64,000 bases of DNA from positions 536,001 to 600,000 of the forward strand of contig BSBK01006749.1 of assembly GCA_027943335.1 (NCBI GenBank), read 5' to 3'. Positions 46,185-56,236 of the stretch are shown in pieces. Within the stretch, counting starts at the first letter, position 1. Each line of letters starts with the position of its first letter. The stretch is from Chamaecyparis obtusa (lineage: Eukaryota; Streptophyta; Pinopsida; Cupressales; Cupressaceae). Position numbers and translations under genes: made by a program. The notes under the pieces are model-generated. The model ran no database searches, was not told where the DNA came from, and worked only from the letters and a program-made list of their open reading frames with translations.

Positions 46185-46565
46185 AAAAATAAAAAGAGAC
46201 ACCATACGGTCGTACAATCGTACGACCCGAAAGCCAACACTAAACTAAGACCCACCGTACAATGTTTGACAGTACGACACATAAAGTTTGTATGTCACGC
46301 GTGGAACAAAAGAAAAAGCACAAGTGAAATAAACACCGTATGGCAGACACGTGCAAGAGTGAAAACACCGTACGAAAGGAGGAACAACATTGTACGGAAG
46401 GAAGTCGCGAGGGGAGAAGACTGTATGTACGGCTCATCTGCTCTACATACTAACTGTTGTACGACAAGCTAAAGGAAAAGCACACGCCACTACACCGTAC
46501 GAAATTGGACGTGGAGGAGCAAAGTGGAACCATTATGTCGTAGTACCGTAGGGTACCCTATATGT
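46185..46565 (+). repeat. Gypsy 1 3' region with dispersed CCGTACG-type motifs
   Basis: Short, partly palindromic words of the type (A)CCGTACGA or TGTACGG recur about every 20-60 bp (about 46,203, 46,213, 46,254, 46,335, 46,366, 46,391, 46,427, 46,454, 46,493 and 46,535). A similar but less regular set (CACCGTGCGGA, CACCGTACGGA, CACCGAACGG) occurs in the same place of gypsy 2 (57,640-58,120). No ORF. Confidence 0.65.
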
Positions 46566-47231
46566 TGTTGACATATTTAAGTTGTCATTGGTTAAGTTAA
46601 TTCCACCGGAGCACCGATAGACTAATCAAGCACCGGTACTCTTTAGTATGCACCGGTAGACCAAACAGAGTGTTTTCAACTGGTCTTATGCGACATACAG
46701 GGAAAGTATGACCAGTCAGGTATAAGTTTAATACTGGCTGAGTGCATGATAATTCAAACCAGATTATGCAGAGCTGTCTCAATTAAAAAGCGGATTATAC
46801 GGAGCATTCACAGTTGAAACTAAAGTTAGCTTTATTTCATCTACGGGTGTTTCAAGGTAAACTCAAGATCATTTTGCAAGCCTTTTTTGCATGCATGATT
46901 TATGGGTGAGTTTACAGCTTGGCGGAATTGTGAGTAGTATTTTTAATAAGAATAATGTCTTATAAATACAAGTCGTAGTAAACACAAGAAGTGTTGTTGA
47001 ATATTCAGAGCAGGAGAGAGATATCTTTTGATAGGAGCTACAGTCACAAGAAGTGAAAGACAAAGAAGGGTTCAACAGCCAAGCAGAGAAAAAGGGTAAC
47101 ATATATGATTTGATCAGACAAAAGGTGTCATAATAGATCATTGCTTTGAATTGTAAGAGCAGATTCAAATCCCTCAATCAGGATGAACCCTAACAAGTTC
47201 TTGTATAAATCCCTTCACCGGGTAACTTTAC
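46566..47231 (+). repeat. Element W LTR, first part
   Basis: Begins TGTTGACATATTTAAG and aligns with about the first 700 bp of the solo LTR at 42,312, for example GTTAGCTTTATTTC, GCATGATTTATGG, GAGTTTACAGC and GATCATTGCTTT. Similarity stops at about 47,231, in the run of AAATCCCTT(A/C) words. Confidence 0.85.
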
Positions 47232-47612
47232 AAATATTACTTAGCAAAGACCGTAAATCAAAGCAAGAGAAGATTACTTAATCATAAACAAAAATCACAA
47301 TTCGAAAAGTAAAGTGAAATGAGTAATCATCCTTCCCTTATATAGATTTAGGGTATAACGGTAATTACCAAATGGTAACTATTGTTAACAGCTATAGCAT
47401 TAATTACCTTACCTAATCTTTTCTTCGACAACCGGTTTTCATATTTTTACCTGTTGATCAAACCTCGATTGAAATGTCAGCACTTACCTGTCTGGTTCAC
47501 ATGATAGACCGGTGACTTCTTTCGGTTTCACTTTTTGACTATGTGAGTTCATTGCTCACCAGTTCTACCGAGAATAGTAGGCGAACTACCGGTTCCCTCT
47601 AAGCCCTCAGGC
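47232..47612. other. Inverted block of W, part without ORF
   Basis: No recognisable gene. On the minus strand it lies after the gag stop and would be the spacer between gag and the next gene. ACCGGT words, common in this family, occur several times (for example 47,441 and 47,505). Confidence 0.4.
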
Positions 47613-48989
47613 TTAGTTTGCTGAAGAGATATCACCATCAACAGATGATGATCTTCCTTCTGTCTTCTCCTCAGCAGAGCTCTTTGACTCCTTTTTGAAC
47701 CAAATCTTCTTGACTTCTTTCTTAGTCTCTTTTCCCTTGTGGCCCTTTTGGTTGGGAGACAGGGTCTTATTCACCGGTTTGACCGATCCTCTTCTTTTGT
47801 TCATTGTACGGTTCCTGCATTCCTTGGCCAGATGCCCGATCTTGTTACAGTTGTAACAAGTCATCCGGGTTTCTCTCCATGGATTTACCCTTCTATTCTT
47901 AGGTGAATGACATCAGGAGTTATTATGACCATGTATGCCACAGTTAGCACAGTTAGTTGTGCTCCGGTTTACATTCCTCTTAGGGAATATTGGTCTTGGT
48001 GGGGATCTGAATGCCATAGTTTTAGATCTGCATTCATCAGCCTTGTGTCCAAACTTGTTGCATGCATAGCAGTAACCTTTGAAGCTTCCCCTGCTTCCAC
48101 TAGACACACTGTTGGGACGAAACTTGCATTCAAAAGTCTTGTGGCCATACTTGTAACAGTTTCTGCAGTAATTGTTAGAAGTAATTGGTTTTACCGACAC
48201 ATTTCTGCAGTCATTTGTTTTATGACCCGGTTTACCACAATGATGGCAAGAGATTTTGAAGGTCTTCTTACCTTTGTCTTCCATTGATTTCTTCTTCTTT
48301 TCCATCTTGCCTTTCTTGACTCCAGATGACTCACCGGTTTCCTTGCTGCTTTGACCGGTGAACCCAAATCTTGTGGGATCCTTGTGCTTTCTTTGAGCCC
48401 TCAGTTGCTCATCAAGCTTTTTTGAGCTCTCATTGTATCTTCTAACTGTCTCATTTATTTCTTCAAGAACTTTCATTTGTTCCTTTAGTTGATACAATTC
48501 AATAGCCAGCCTTTTGCATGCATCATCTTTATCATGCCAATTATTTTGCATGTTTGCATTCTCTTGTGTAATTATCTGCATGTCTTCTTGAAGTTGTAGA
48601 ACAAGATCACTTTCCCTTACTGCATCTTCTGCCAGATTTCTTGCTCTCTCAGAGGCTGCCAGTGAATTCACGACACTGTTCCTTTCATCTTCAACTTTCC
48701 TCTTTTCCTCAATGATTTCAGTCATTCTTAGAGCATTATTTTCCTGCTTCCTTTTCAGATTTGAGATCTGATCGGTTAGACTCTGATTTATCTCCATAAG
48801 CTCAGAGACTGCCTCCTCTGCTTCATTAGATCCACTTTGCCCAGAGAGTTCCTCAATTGTTTCATTGCTCTCACTCAGTTGCAGAGCCAGCTGCTTTCTT
48901 TTTGCAAGGGACCTCCTCAGTCTATTCTCAAGAGAGGCAATTATGCCATTCGCTTCCTCAAGCTGTTTCTGATACATGTATCCCTCCAT
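47613..48989 (-). pseudogene. Element W gag: coiled coil and five zinc knuckles
   Basis: One minus-strand frame of 459 codons from MEGYMYQKQLEEANGIIASL (48,989) to 47,613. Residues about 1-215 are heptad-rich coiled coil (LENRLRRSLAKRKQLALQL, LTDQISNLKRKQENN). A basic, Lys-rich stretch with FGFTG follows. Then come five CCHC units: CHHCGKPGHKTNDC, CRNCYKYGHKTFEC, CYACNKFGHKADEC, CANCGIHGHNNS-stop-C and CYNCNKIGHLAKEC. A single TGA (47,913-47,915) falls inside the fourth knuckle; otherwise the frame is open. Plant copia gags usually have one or two knuckles, but Sirevirus gags combine coiled coils with such fingers. The gene is followed on its own strand by no protease. Confidence 0.85.
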
Positions 48990-49035
48990 AATCTTTTACT
49001 CAAGCGGTTAAGCTTTATATCTCTGAGAACCAAAA

Positions 49036-49048
49036 GGCTCTGATACCA
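49036..49048 (-). promoter_or_regulatory. Element W primer binding site
   Basis: On the minus strand TGGTATCAGAGCC, matching the initiator tRNA-Met site, begins two bases after the LTR end (TTAACA-AT-TGG). It marks the adjacent LTR piece as 5' LTR and gag as its downstream gene. Confidence 0.9.
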
Positions 49049-49050
49049 AT

Positions 49051-49403
49051 TGTTAATCCTAACTGGTTACAGAGAGGGGGGGTGAATCAGTAAATACAAT
49101 TTCTATTCTAATTTATCCTTATAAATTTATTCTTGCAGAATTAAAAGAATATAATCAATCACTCATAAATAGAAATAGAAATACATAGGTCAACACATCA
49201 TATATACGTGGAAACCCTCGGTTAGAAGGAGAAAACCACGGTGGGACAGAACCCACAACTTTACTACTGTAGTAATAAAGATGCCCTGTTAAAGGCTTAC
49301 AAAGCACTTGTAAGAGTGCTACCCGGGAAAGGGATTTGGTAGAAGAACTGTTAGGATCTTGACCCTGTTACAAGTCACCTTGTTAAAGGGTAAACCGGTC
49401 AAG
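49051..49403 (-). repeat. Element W LTR, last part, inverted
   Basis: The minus strand aligns with the last third of the solo LTR (about 43,030-43,373): AAATCCCTT, TTTGTAAGC, GTTGTGGGTTCTGTCCCACC, then CGTGGTTTTCTCCTTCTAAC, GGTTTCCACGTATA, and CTGATTCACCCCCCCTCTC. Its 353 bp plus the 666 bp at 46,566-47,231 give 1,019 bp, close to the 1,062 bp of the solo LTR, with little overlap. Confidence 0.85.
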
Positions 49404-49405
49404 AT

Positions 49406-51147
49406 ATGATGGCATCATCATCTTCTGTCGTCAATCTAATTCAAGGGAACCAATTCGACAAACCTGTTTACGACCTCATGCCAATGCAGAACAGAGAAAA
49501 CGACATGACAAGTGCGCTATCATCGATGCCTAATGGAGTTTTGTTGACTGAAGATGTTACTACTTTTATTCATGCTAAGCAAGAAGAATTGGGTGAAACC
49601 TTCATCCAAAGCGAGTATCTCTCATTCTACCAAGATAGAAAGCTTAAGGATAAGTATGCAAAGCTTGTAACTTCAGGATTGATCAATGGGGTCAGATATC
49701 CAACCGTGTTTCGATCAGATAGGATAAGATTGGTTCTAAGTCGGGTGCATGAACCAGGGATGTGGTTAGCAAAAGGAGCAGTCACAACGATCACTAAGGA
49801 GGATCTACGAAGGGTTACTGGTTACAGCAACAAAGGACAAGCTCTTACCCTTAGAACCATCGTGAATGTTGTAGTCGCAAGGTTAACAAAGTCGAAGTCC
49901 GACAGTCGGTTGATGACTGTCAACGACATAGAGGACGAAGGCGTTCGGTTTGCATCTGCGGTGATAGGGTACAAAATCTATCAGTCGAGCAACCTCAACA
50001 GTGTACCAGGTAGAGCTATACATGTCGCACACCGGATCATGCTCAACAATGCACAGTATGATATTTGCGCCATGCTGAGAGGGCAAATTTTTGAAAATCT
50101 GAAAAAGCTAGGTCTTGTGAAGAAAAAGTTTCTGAAATATGGAACTCTACTAGTATGTTTGTTCTTTTATTATCAAAATTTCTTTCTAGGCATAGGAAAA
50201 GTAACTTGGTTCGCAGATAAACTGGTTATGATTCAAATAGGAAAAATGGCAGACAAACTAGGAAATCAGTTTACTAAAGTAATGACCGATTACTTTGAGG
50301 CCTTCCTGCTGAGAATGCATGCCAGGGAAAGAATTCCCTCAACTATTGTTGATTTATACAAGGATGAGGTGTGTTTTCTTGTCACCACTGATCACTGTAT
50401 AATTCAGGCTATGAAGCCAAGGACTGAGTACGCACCGGAGCTCGATTATTAAGTCTCTACCAAAGTAGCCAATGCTTATGCAGAAGCATTGTAAGACAGT
50501 GATCTAGATCTTTTTTCATACCGGTTTGGGACTTATGAAGAAATTCTGGAAAATCTGAAGAAGTCTTCAGTTAAAGAACCTAAAAAGGTATATGTGAAGA
50601 GGTCTCCCACACCGAAGAAGAAGAAATCAGTAACAAAAGAACCCAAGGTTCAAATGAAGAGAGCACAACAGGTGTCCAGCAAGCAAGGGGAAGAACAGGA
50701 AGAAACAGACACCGAAGATACAACTCCTCTTCACCGAAAGAGGAAATCTGCAAAACAGGTGAAAGAGGATGCACCGAAAGGAAGAAAGCCAACTATTGAA
50801 GAAGTTGTTGAAGGTGTTAAGGAACAAGGTGGATTGGGGACAATTGGAAGGAGATAAGGTCTAAGAAACGAAGAGGACAAAAGAGAAATAGAAGAAGTTG
50901 TAGCTCACTGTCTCTACAAGTTCAACTACACTCCAACTGAGCTTCACACAATAATACCAAATGATTTACTGGAGATCATAGAAGGAAGATGGAAGTCTTC
51001 AATTGACAAGGAGAAAGAGCTAAGGAAAAAAGCTCTACTAGAAGTCCAAAATCATCTAACTCTGGACGATGCAACCCAACAAGCGGATCTGCACAAGCAA
51101 AGTTTCTTGATACGAAAAAAGATAAGTCAAGTGCTTATTGGAGATGT
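49406..51147 (+). pseudogene. Element W envelope-like ORF, 5' part
   Basis: Opens MMASSSSVVNLIQGNQFDKP and is one frame to the gypsy 2 insertion, with stops at 50,450-50,452, about 50,491 and 50,855-50,857. Residues about 1-345 look globular: FHPSVFR-like FRSDRIRLVLSRVHEPGMWL, then TITKEDLRRVTGYSNKG, MTVNDIEDEGVRFASAVIGY and GRAIHVAHRIMLNNAQYDIC. A basic Lys/Pro/Glu-rich linker follows (RSPTPKKKKSVTKEP, about 50,600-50,800), then a helical part (HCLYKFNYTPTELHTII). A hydrophobic stretch, YGTLLVCLFFYYQNFFLGIG, sits at about residues 248-267 and could be a membrane segment. I call it envelope-like from its place after gag, length and plan, not from sequence identity. Function unknown. Confidence 0.6.
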
Positions 51148-51434
51148 TGTTAGCCGTAAAGTTTGTGTTACCGTCGGGTGTTAGTTGCCGACGGAGGTTA
51201 GTTATAATTCCGACGGTTGGGAATGGGTGTGATGACGTTTGGTGGCACCTCTTCGGATTGTATATAAACACTGTACTTGCTCATTCGAAGCATGATGATC
51301 ATTGTGGCTATTATGTATGTACTAAGATCTGAATGATTAATGAAAGCTTTGGTGTTCTCTGATATATCTTGTTATTTACATTTCCTGTGTAATGTCTGTG
51401 CGTCAGTAAACTAGTCTACGCCAGCGGGTAAACA
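51148..51434 (+). repeat. Gypsy 2 5' LTR
   Basis: TGTTAGCCGTAAAG...GGGTAAACA. Contains GATTGTATATAAACA (about 51,257-51,271), a likely TATA box. Confidence 0.95.
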
Positions 51435-51436
51435 TT

Positions 51437-51449
51437 TGGCGTCATTGCC
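51437..51449 (+). promoter_or_regulatory. Gypsy 2 primer binding site (tRNA-Asp type, degenerate)
   Basis: TGGCGTCATTGCC, two bases after the LTR, matches the tRNA-Asp complement TGGCGCCGTTGCC in 11 of 13 bases. Confidence 0.8.
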
Positions 51450-51489
51450 TTTTGGATCTAGACGAAGGAAAATGGAGTATTGTCCATAA

Positions 51490-51852
51490 ATGGGAATACC
51501 GATTGATGATAATAGGCGAATAGACGAGAATGGCGAACTTTTTGAAGGGGAAGACCACCTGATGATTGACTTCCGAGTCCCACTCAGCGCGGCCATTGAA
51601 ACTTTTGTACAGAGAGAGGCCACGAGGGCCACCGTACAAGAAGACATTGTGTGGGACGCACTTAACATGAGCCCGGCTGCTAACTGTCTTTTGCATCAAC
51701 TTCCCAGGCTTCTGGCACAGGCAACGCTTGCACAGAGACTCTGCCAGGAAGAAATCGCTCGGGAGGAACGAAGGCAGGAAATCCTTCGAGAGTACCATGA
51801 ACGGGAAAACAAAAGACTTCAGGAGGAACGTGATGGGAAACGTCATCGGTAA
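51490..51852 (+). CDS. Gypsy 2 leader ORF (ORF0), unknown function, intact
   Basis: A 120-codon open frame, MGIPIDDNRRIDENGELFEG..., ends LQEERDGKRHR. It lies 40 bp after the primer site and 157 bp before gag, in a different frame from gag. It is free of stops, unlike gag, pol and ORF3 of the same element. The protein aligns with the gypsy 1 leader ORF at 39,007-39,405. Residues about 35-55 (SAAIETFVQREATRATVQ) and 70-115 (LPRLLAQATLAQRLCQEEIA, REERRQEILREYHERENKRL) are the conserved part; the second is likely a long charged helix. Ogre-type Tat elements also carry an ORF before gag, but I cannot show relationship. No known domain recognised. Confidence 0.65.
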   Translation: MGIPIDDNRRIDENGELFEGEDHLMIDFRVPLSAAIETFVQREATRATVQEDIVWDALNMSPAANCLLHQLPRLLAQATLAQRLCQEEIAREERRQEILREYHERENKRLQEERDGKRHR

Positions 51853-52009
51853 TAGTCACGTCTGAAGGTGACGGAAGGAAGGACACTGTAAAAAATAAGA
51901 CTGACAAGATCATTCCATGAAGAGATTGTAATAAAACATGAATAAATAAAAGTGCCCTGTTGTTTTTTTTGAAATTTTGTGTTGATTATTGGTGTGACAA
52001 AAGGCATTT

Positions 52010-53980
52010 ATGCCCAACCAGTTGAATAAGAATAGGAATTTAAAGAAGGAACCCAAGGGAGAACAAATTCTTCGAAAAGCAATACTCGAAAAACAAGCCG
52101 AGCGAAGGGCGAGGTTCAGGAGATGTGTTGATAGACTACCAGAGGGAGTAAGTGAAGGCAACGATCTAGAGGAACCTAACCAGGAGGACGGTGGAAGTGA
52201 CGAGGACCTATTAGAGGAAACAACGAACTTGTTAGGGACCTTAACTTTAACACCAAGAACAGAAGCCCGAAGGAAAGCAGAAGAGGAAGCCGAACGCAGG
52301 GAGCAATGTGCAGTTGCCACTGAAAGTGTCGAAGTAATAGAAAGACACGCGGATCACACCACTCGGAGTAGCTTGGGAACATCTGTTAACGGGGGAAACA
52401 GTTCCGGACGACCGACGAGAGGAGCATCCCAACAACATGTCATACTGCAAACACTTCCGGCGACTCAACCGACAACACAACAGGCTATACATACTACCGT
52501 CCCACCCATGAGGGTGAATATGGCGGCTAACAAAGACAAGTTGCCCAAATTCCATGGCGATGGAAAAGAAGACCCAGTTCGGCATTGCCGCACATGTGAG
52601 ACAATTTGGTCGGCGAAGGGAGTCGCTGACCAAGCGGAATGGATGAGACAGTTTCCGGCAACCCTCCGAGGGGTAGCAATCAATTGGTACTCTGACTTAG
52701 ACAAAAGTGGAGTGACCACCTGGGACATTTTCAGAAAGGCATTCGAAAAGGAGTTCAGGCTCCTACGAGATGACAATGAAATTGTCTCTGAAATATATGG
52801 AACCAAGCAAGGAAAAAAGGAGACCATACGGACCTACGGCCGCTGACTGAAAGAACTCGTGGGAAAGATGGAGAGTCAACCAGCCAATGACTTGAAGAAG
52901 AGATGGTTCATTGAGGGACTGAAATCAAACCTCCTGAGGAAGATGAAGATAGTTCCTCCCACTTCATACGTTGACACATATAATCGGGTGATGGACCTCG
53001 AAAGTGAACAAAAGACGTCAAAGAAGAAGAAAAACCAGTCCTCTTCATCATCTGACGACGACACTTTAGGGGACGATAGTGGCAGTGACAGAGAAGCAAA
53101 GAAGAATGTCACCGCACTGCAAAAGGATATGGAAAGGATGCTCAAAGAATTCAAAAATATGAAGGGAAGCACCAGTCGGAACGAAGGAGACTTGTGGTCT
53201 ACCGACTGCAAGGAGACAGGCCGCACGAAGGGCGCATGCCCAAAGAAAATGTTCTACGATATTTGTTAAATGGCGGGCCATTCCACAAAGGAATGTCCAT
53301 TCAATATGAAGACACAGGGCCAACAAGTCATGTTCACACAAGAAGCCTCAGCGTCAACAGCCTTCGGGAATACATAGAACACAGCATCCTCTGGCGGCTA
53401 CAGGAATAACCGTTGGGGAGGAAGGGGAAACGACAACAATAACACCGACGGCGGACGGAGCTGCCTCCAGTACGATGCAAGCGGAAGGCCAATGATTCAA
53501 TGTCACACGTGCAACCAATGGGGGCATTTTGCTAGGGAATGCCCAAAGGGAGAAAAGCCACAATTCCTGTGCAAATGGTGTGGGCCCGGAGACCACAATG
53601 ATACAAAATGCCCAAAGCCCATCATAAACTTTCTGAATATTGAAGGCAATGAAGGGGGAGTGTTGGCAATCACCCAAGAGCAAGCAAAAAAGGCCACCTA
53701 CCCACTCCCGGAGACTGAAAAGAAAAGAGTACGGGAGGCCAGAGAAGACATCGAGAGAGAAATGATGGCCAAATGGAAAGAAACACACGACGCTGCAGGA
53801 ACCTCCCAAGGAGGTCACGCGGAACATAAAGTACTAAGGCAAATAATGCAGACAGAAATCCCAATACAAGTGGGAGACCTCCTTGCAGCCATGCCACAAT
53901 TAAGAACGACCCTGCTTAACATGGTAGCATCTCCTAACGTGCAGAAGGCGACGAAGAAGGTGACGGAGACAGCAAATTCC
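52010..53980 (+). pseudogene. Gypsy 2 gag
   Basis: Start MPNQLNKNRNLKKEPKG. Charged N-terminus, low-complexity middle, gag core (KLPKFHGDGKEDPVRHCRTC, VAINWYSDLDKSGVTTWDIF, FRLLRDDNEIVSEIYGTKQG), Ser/Asp stretch, coiled segment (VTALQKDMERMLKEF). Two full knuckles: CHTCNQWGHFAREC (53,501-53,542) and CKWCGPGDHNDTKC (53,570-53,611). A decayed one precedes them (IC-stop-MAGHSTKEC). Stops at 52,844-52,846 (TGA), 53,267-53,269 and about 53,374 (both in the knuckle region). All of it stays in one frame, shared with protease and integrase. Confidence 0.9.
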
Positions 53981-54766
53981 CTTCGGAAGGGAAAGTCTAT
54001 TGAGGACCCCATGTTGTTGGCACTCAACACGGGAAGGCACCTTGCGGTAGTGGAGATGGGAATTTTGGGCACAATACTTATGGACACTATCATCGATGGA
54101 GGATCGGGTGTCAACGCTCTAACCGAAGAGACACGGAGGAAACTCGGGCGACCAACACTGTGGCCACCAACCTTCCAAATAGTAGGAGTAGACCGGCATG
54201 GGATCAAACCCATAGGTACGCTAATGGCACCAAGGGTGATGATTGGCACTCAACCATTCATGATGGACTTTATCGTCATTCTAGTGAAAAAGAAAGGTTA
54301 CGACGCTCTCCTAGGGAGAGGATGGCTGGTGCAAGCAAAAGCTAAGAACGACTGGAAAAAGAACGTGATTTCGATAGAGAGGGATGGCCGGAAATTCAAA
54401 ATCGATTTGAGAAGTCAATTGGTTAGTGAAGACCTGGCATCTTCGTAGGGATCGGACACAGAAGAAGAGGTCAACGAAGGGAGACAAGATCCGAACAAGG
54501 AAGGTGTACTACAAATAGAAGGGTACTCCGACAATGACATGGATTTACTAAACGGGCTCTTCCATTGGCAGATGGAAGATTATGAGTTAAGGCACTGTAA
54601 CATGTTGCAGATAGAGGACGAAGAGGAAGAGTAGATAGAGGACGAAGAAGAAAAGCCTACCTTTCCGCCACAATATGGGGAGTACAAAGAGGGGGAGCTT
54701 CAAATTAGGGAAACCCCCTCACACCATTTCAACAAAGAGAAACCCATTAAGTATGAAGAACCGTCA
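53981..54766 (+). pseudogene. Gypsy 2 protease and acidic linker
   Basis: TIIDGGSGVNALTEET with the active Asp codon at 54,095-54,097, then TLWPPTFQIVGVDRHGIKPI, IGTQPFMMDFIVI and GYDALLGRGWLVQAKAKNDW. This is the retropepsin fold order of plant gypsy elements. TAG at 54,446-54,448 after SEDLASS, and another stop in the acidic linker (about 54,632). Continuous with gag. Confidence 0.9.
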
Positions 54767-56236
54767 ATGAAGACCATGAACTTGGGGGATGAGACCAACC
54801 CAAAGAACATTTTTATAGGGGATGACTGGAACCCCGTCTTGAAAACTATCGCATTCAAAATATTCACAGAGTACAAAGATGTATTCGCCTGGACCTACAA
54901 AGATTTAAAGGGGGTACCGCCGGAACTGTGCGTTCACCGAATTCCATTGGTAGGAGTGCTAACGTACAGAAACGTCCATACAGAATGAACAATAATTATG
55001 CAGCCCTTGTCAATGAAGAGATCGAAAGGATGCTTGAGGTAGGCATCATATTTCGGGTGCAAATGAGCGAATGGGTATCACCGATCGTGATCTCGCTGAA
55101 AAATGACACCAACCAAATAAGAATATGTGTGGACTTTCGGTGCTTAAACACGGTCACAGTCAAAGATCCCCTTCCAATTCCCTTCAGGGACACTATCTTG
55201 GAGGAGGTCGCTGGTCATGAAATCTACTCCTTCATAGACGGATTTTCAGGATACAATCAAATCTCCATCGCCGAAGAAGACAAGTTGAAAACAACATTCA
55301 TAGTAGAGGATGGCGTATATGCTTATAACCGAATGCCGTTCGGACTCTACAATGCCCCGACTACATTTCAAAGAATAATCCTGCATATATTTGACAAGAT
55401 GTACGTAGGCAACTTCAAAGCCTTTCTGGACGATCGGTCTATCTTTAGTGCCGAAGATACCCATGTAGTTGCCCTTCAGGAATGCATGGAAAGGTGCCGA
55501 CAGGCACAACTGGCCCTCAACCCCAAGAAATGCCGGTTCATGGTGCCACAAGGGAAATTACTTGGACACATTGTGTGTAAGGCTGGCCTAAAAACCGACC
55601 AAGACAAGATAAGAGTGATTCTCGAGATGAAGCCACCCACGGATGTTACAGGACTCAAATCATTCCTCGAACATATAGGATACTACCGGAAATTTATCAA
55701 ACAGTTTGCTCATGTATCTCGTTTGATGGAACAACTAACTCGAAAAGGAGAACCTTATAATTTGGGAACAGAACAAGGGGAAGCTTTTGAAGACCTTATG
55801 GCAAGGTTGGTAGCCGCACCTATCCTAGCATACCCCGACTGGGATAAAGAATTCCATGTGCATGTGGATGCATCCAATTTCGCGATTGGAGCCACCCTGG
55901 CACAGATGGGTGACCACGGATTAGATCACCCCATATACTTCGCAAGCAGGCTCCTCTCAAAGGTAGAGAAGAACTACAGCACGACGGAGAGAGAAGCGTT
56001 GGGGATGGTGTATGCGGTGCAAAAATTCCGGCATTACTCGCTACCCCATTCACCTTTTTCGTGGATCATCAGGCCTTAATGTACCTGGTGAACAAACCAC
56101 TTATCCAAGGCCCCAAGTAAGCAGATGGTTGCTTTTGTTGCAAGAGTTCACCTTTAACATCATAGTACAACCGTGAAGAACTCACATATGTGCAAATAAC
56201 CTATCGCGCATCAAATCTGGGGAGCCACCGGAGAGA
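54767..56236 (+). pseudogene. Gypsy 2 reverse transcriptase and RNase H
   Basis: NPKNIFIGDDWNPVLKTIAF, then a one-base frameshift near 54,955 before NVQKRPYRMNNNYAALVNEE. After it: SEWVSPIVISLKNDTNQIRI, CVDFRCLNTVTVKDPLPIPF, SFIDGFSGYNQISIAEEDKL, MPFGLYNAPTTFQRIILHIF, catalytic FLDD at 55,423-55,434, and LALNPKKCRFMVPQGKLLGH. RNase H: VHVDASNFAIGATLAQMGDH, YFASRLLSK, TTEREALGMVYAVQKFRHY. A second shift near 56,040 returns toward the original frame, with further damage around 56,115-56,180 in the RNase H end. Confidence 0.92.

Larger units (their letters stand above)
38694..46565 (+). mobile_element. Ty3-gypsy retrotransposon 1 (Tat/Athila-like), 3'-truncated
   Basis: 5' LTR (38,694-38,955), primer site, a leader ORF, gag, protease, RT, RNase H, integrase without chromodomain, and the first 380 bp of a motif-rich 3' region. 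RT before integrase makes it Ty3-gypsy. The tRNA-Asp-type primer and lack of a chromodomain point to the Tat/Athila group. It is collinear in all coding parts with gypsy 2 (51,148-61,006) and is more decayed. A 1,062-bp solo LTR sits between protease and RT, and the LTR of element W cuts the 3' end at about 46,566. No 3' LTR is in the window. Confidence 0.9.

Noticed and set aside
47232..49054. Treating the minus-strand gag as a separate element nested in W
   Set aside because: The neighbouring LTR piece is the exact complement of the LTR part missing at 46,566-47,231, so one inverted element is simpler. Kept as the alternative.
49406..51147. Reading the long W ORF as a host gene
   Set aside because: It lies directly beside retroelement LTR sequence, has no introns, is followed by a purine tract, and continues after gypsy 2 into coiled-coil and Glu-rich repeats like element 3' ORFs. 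A captured host gene remains possible but is not supported.
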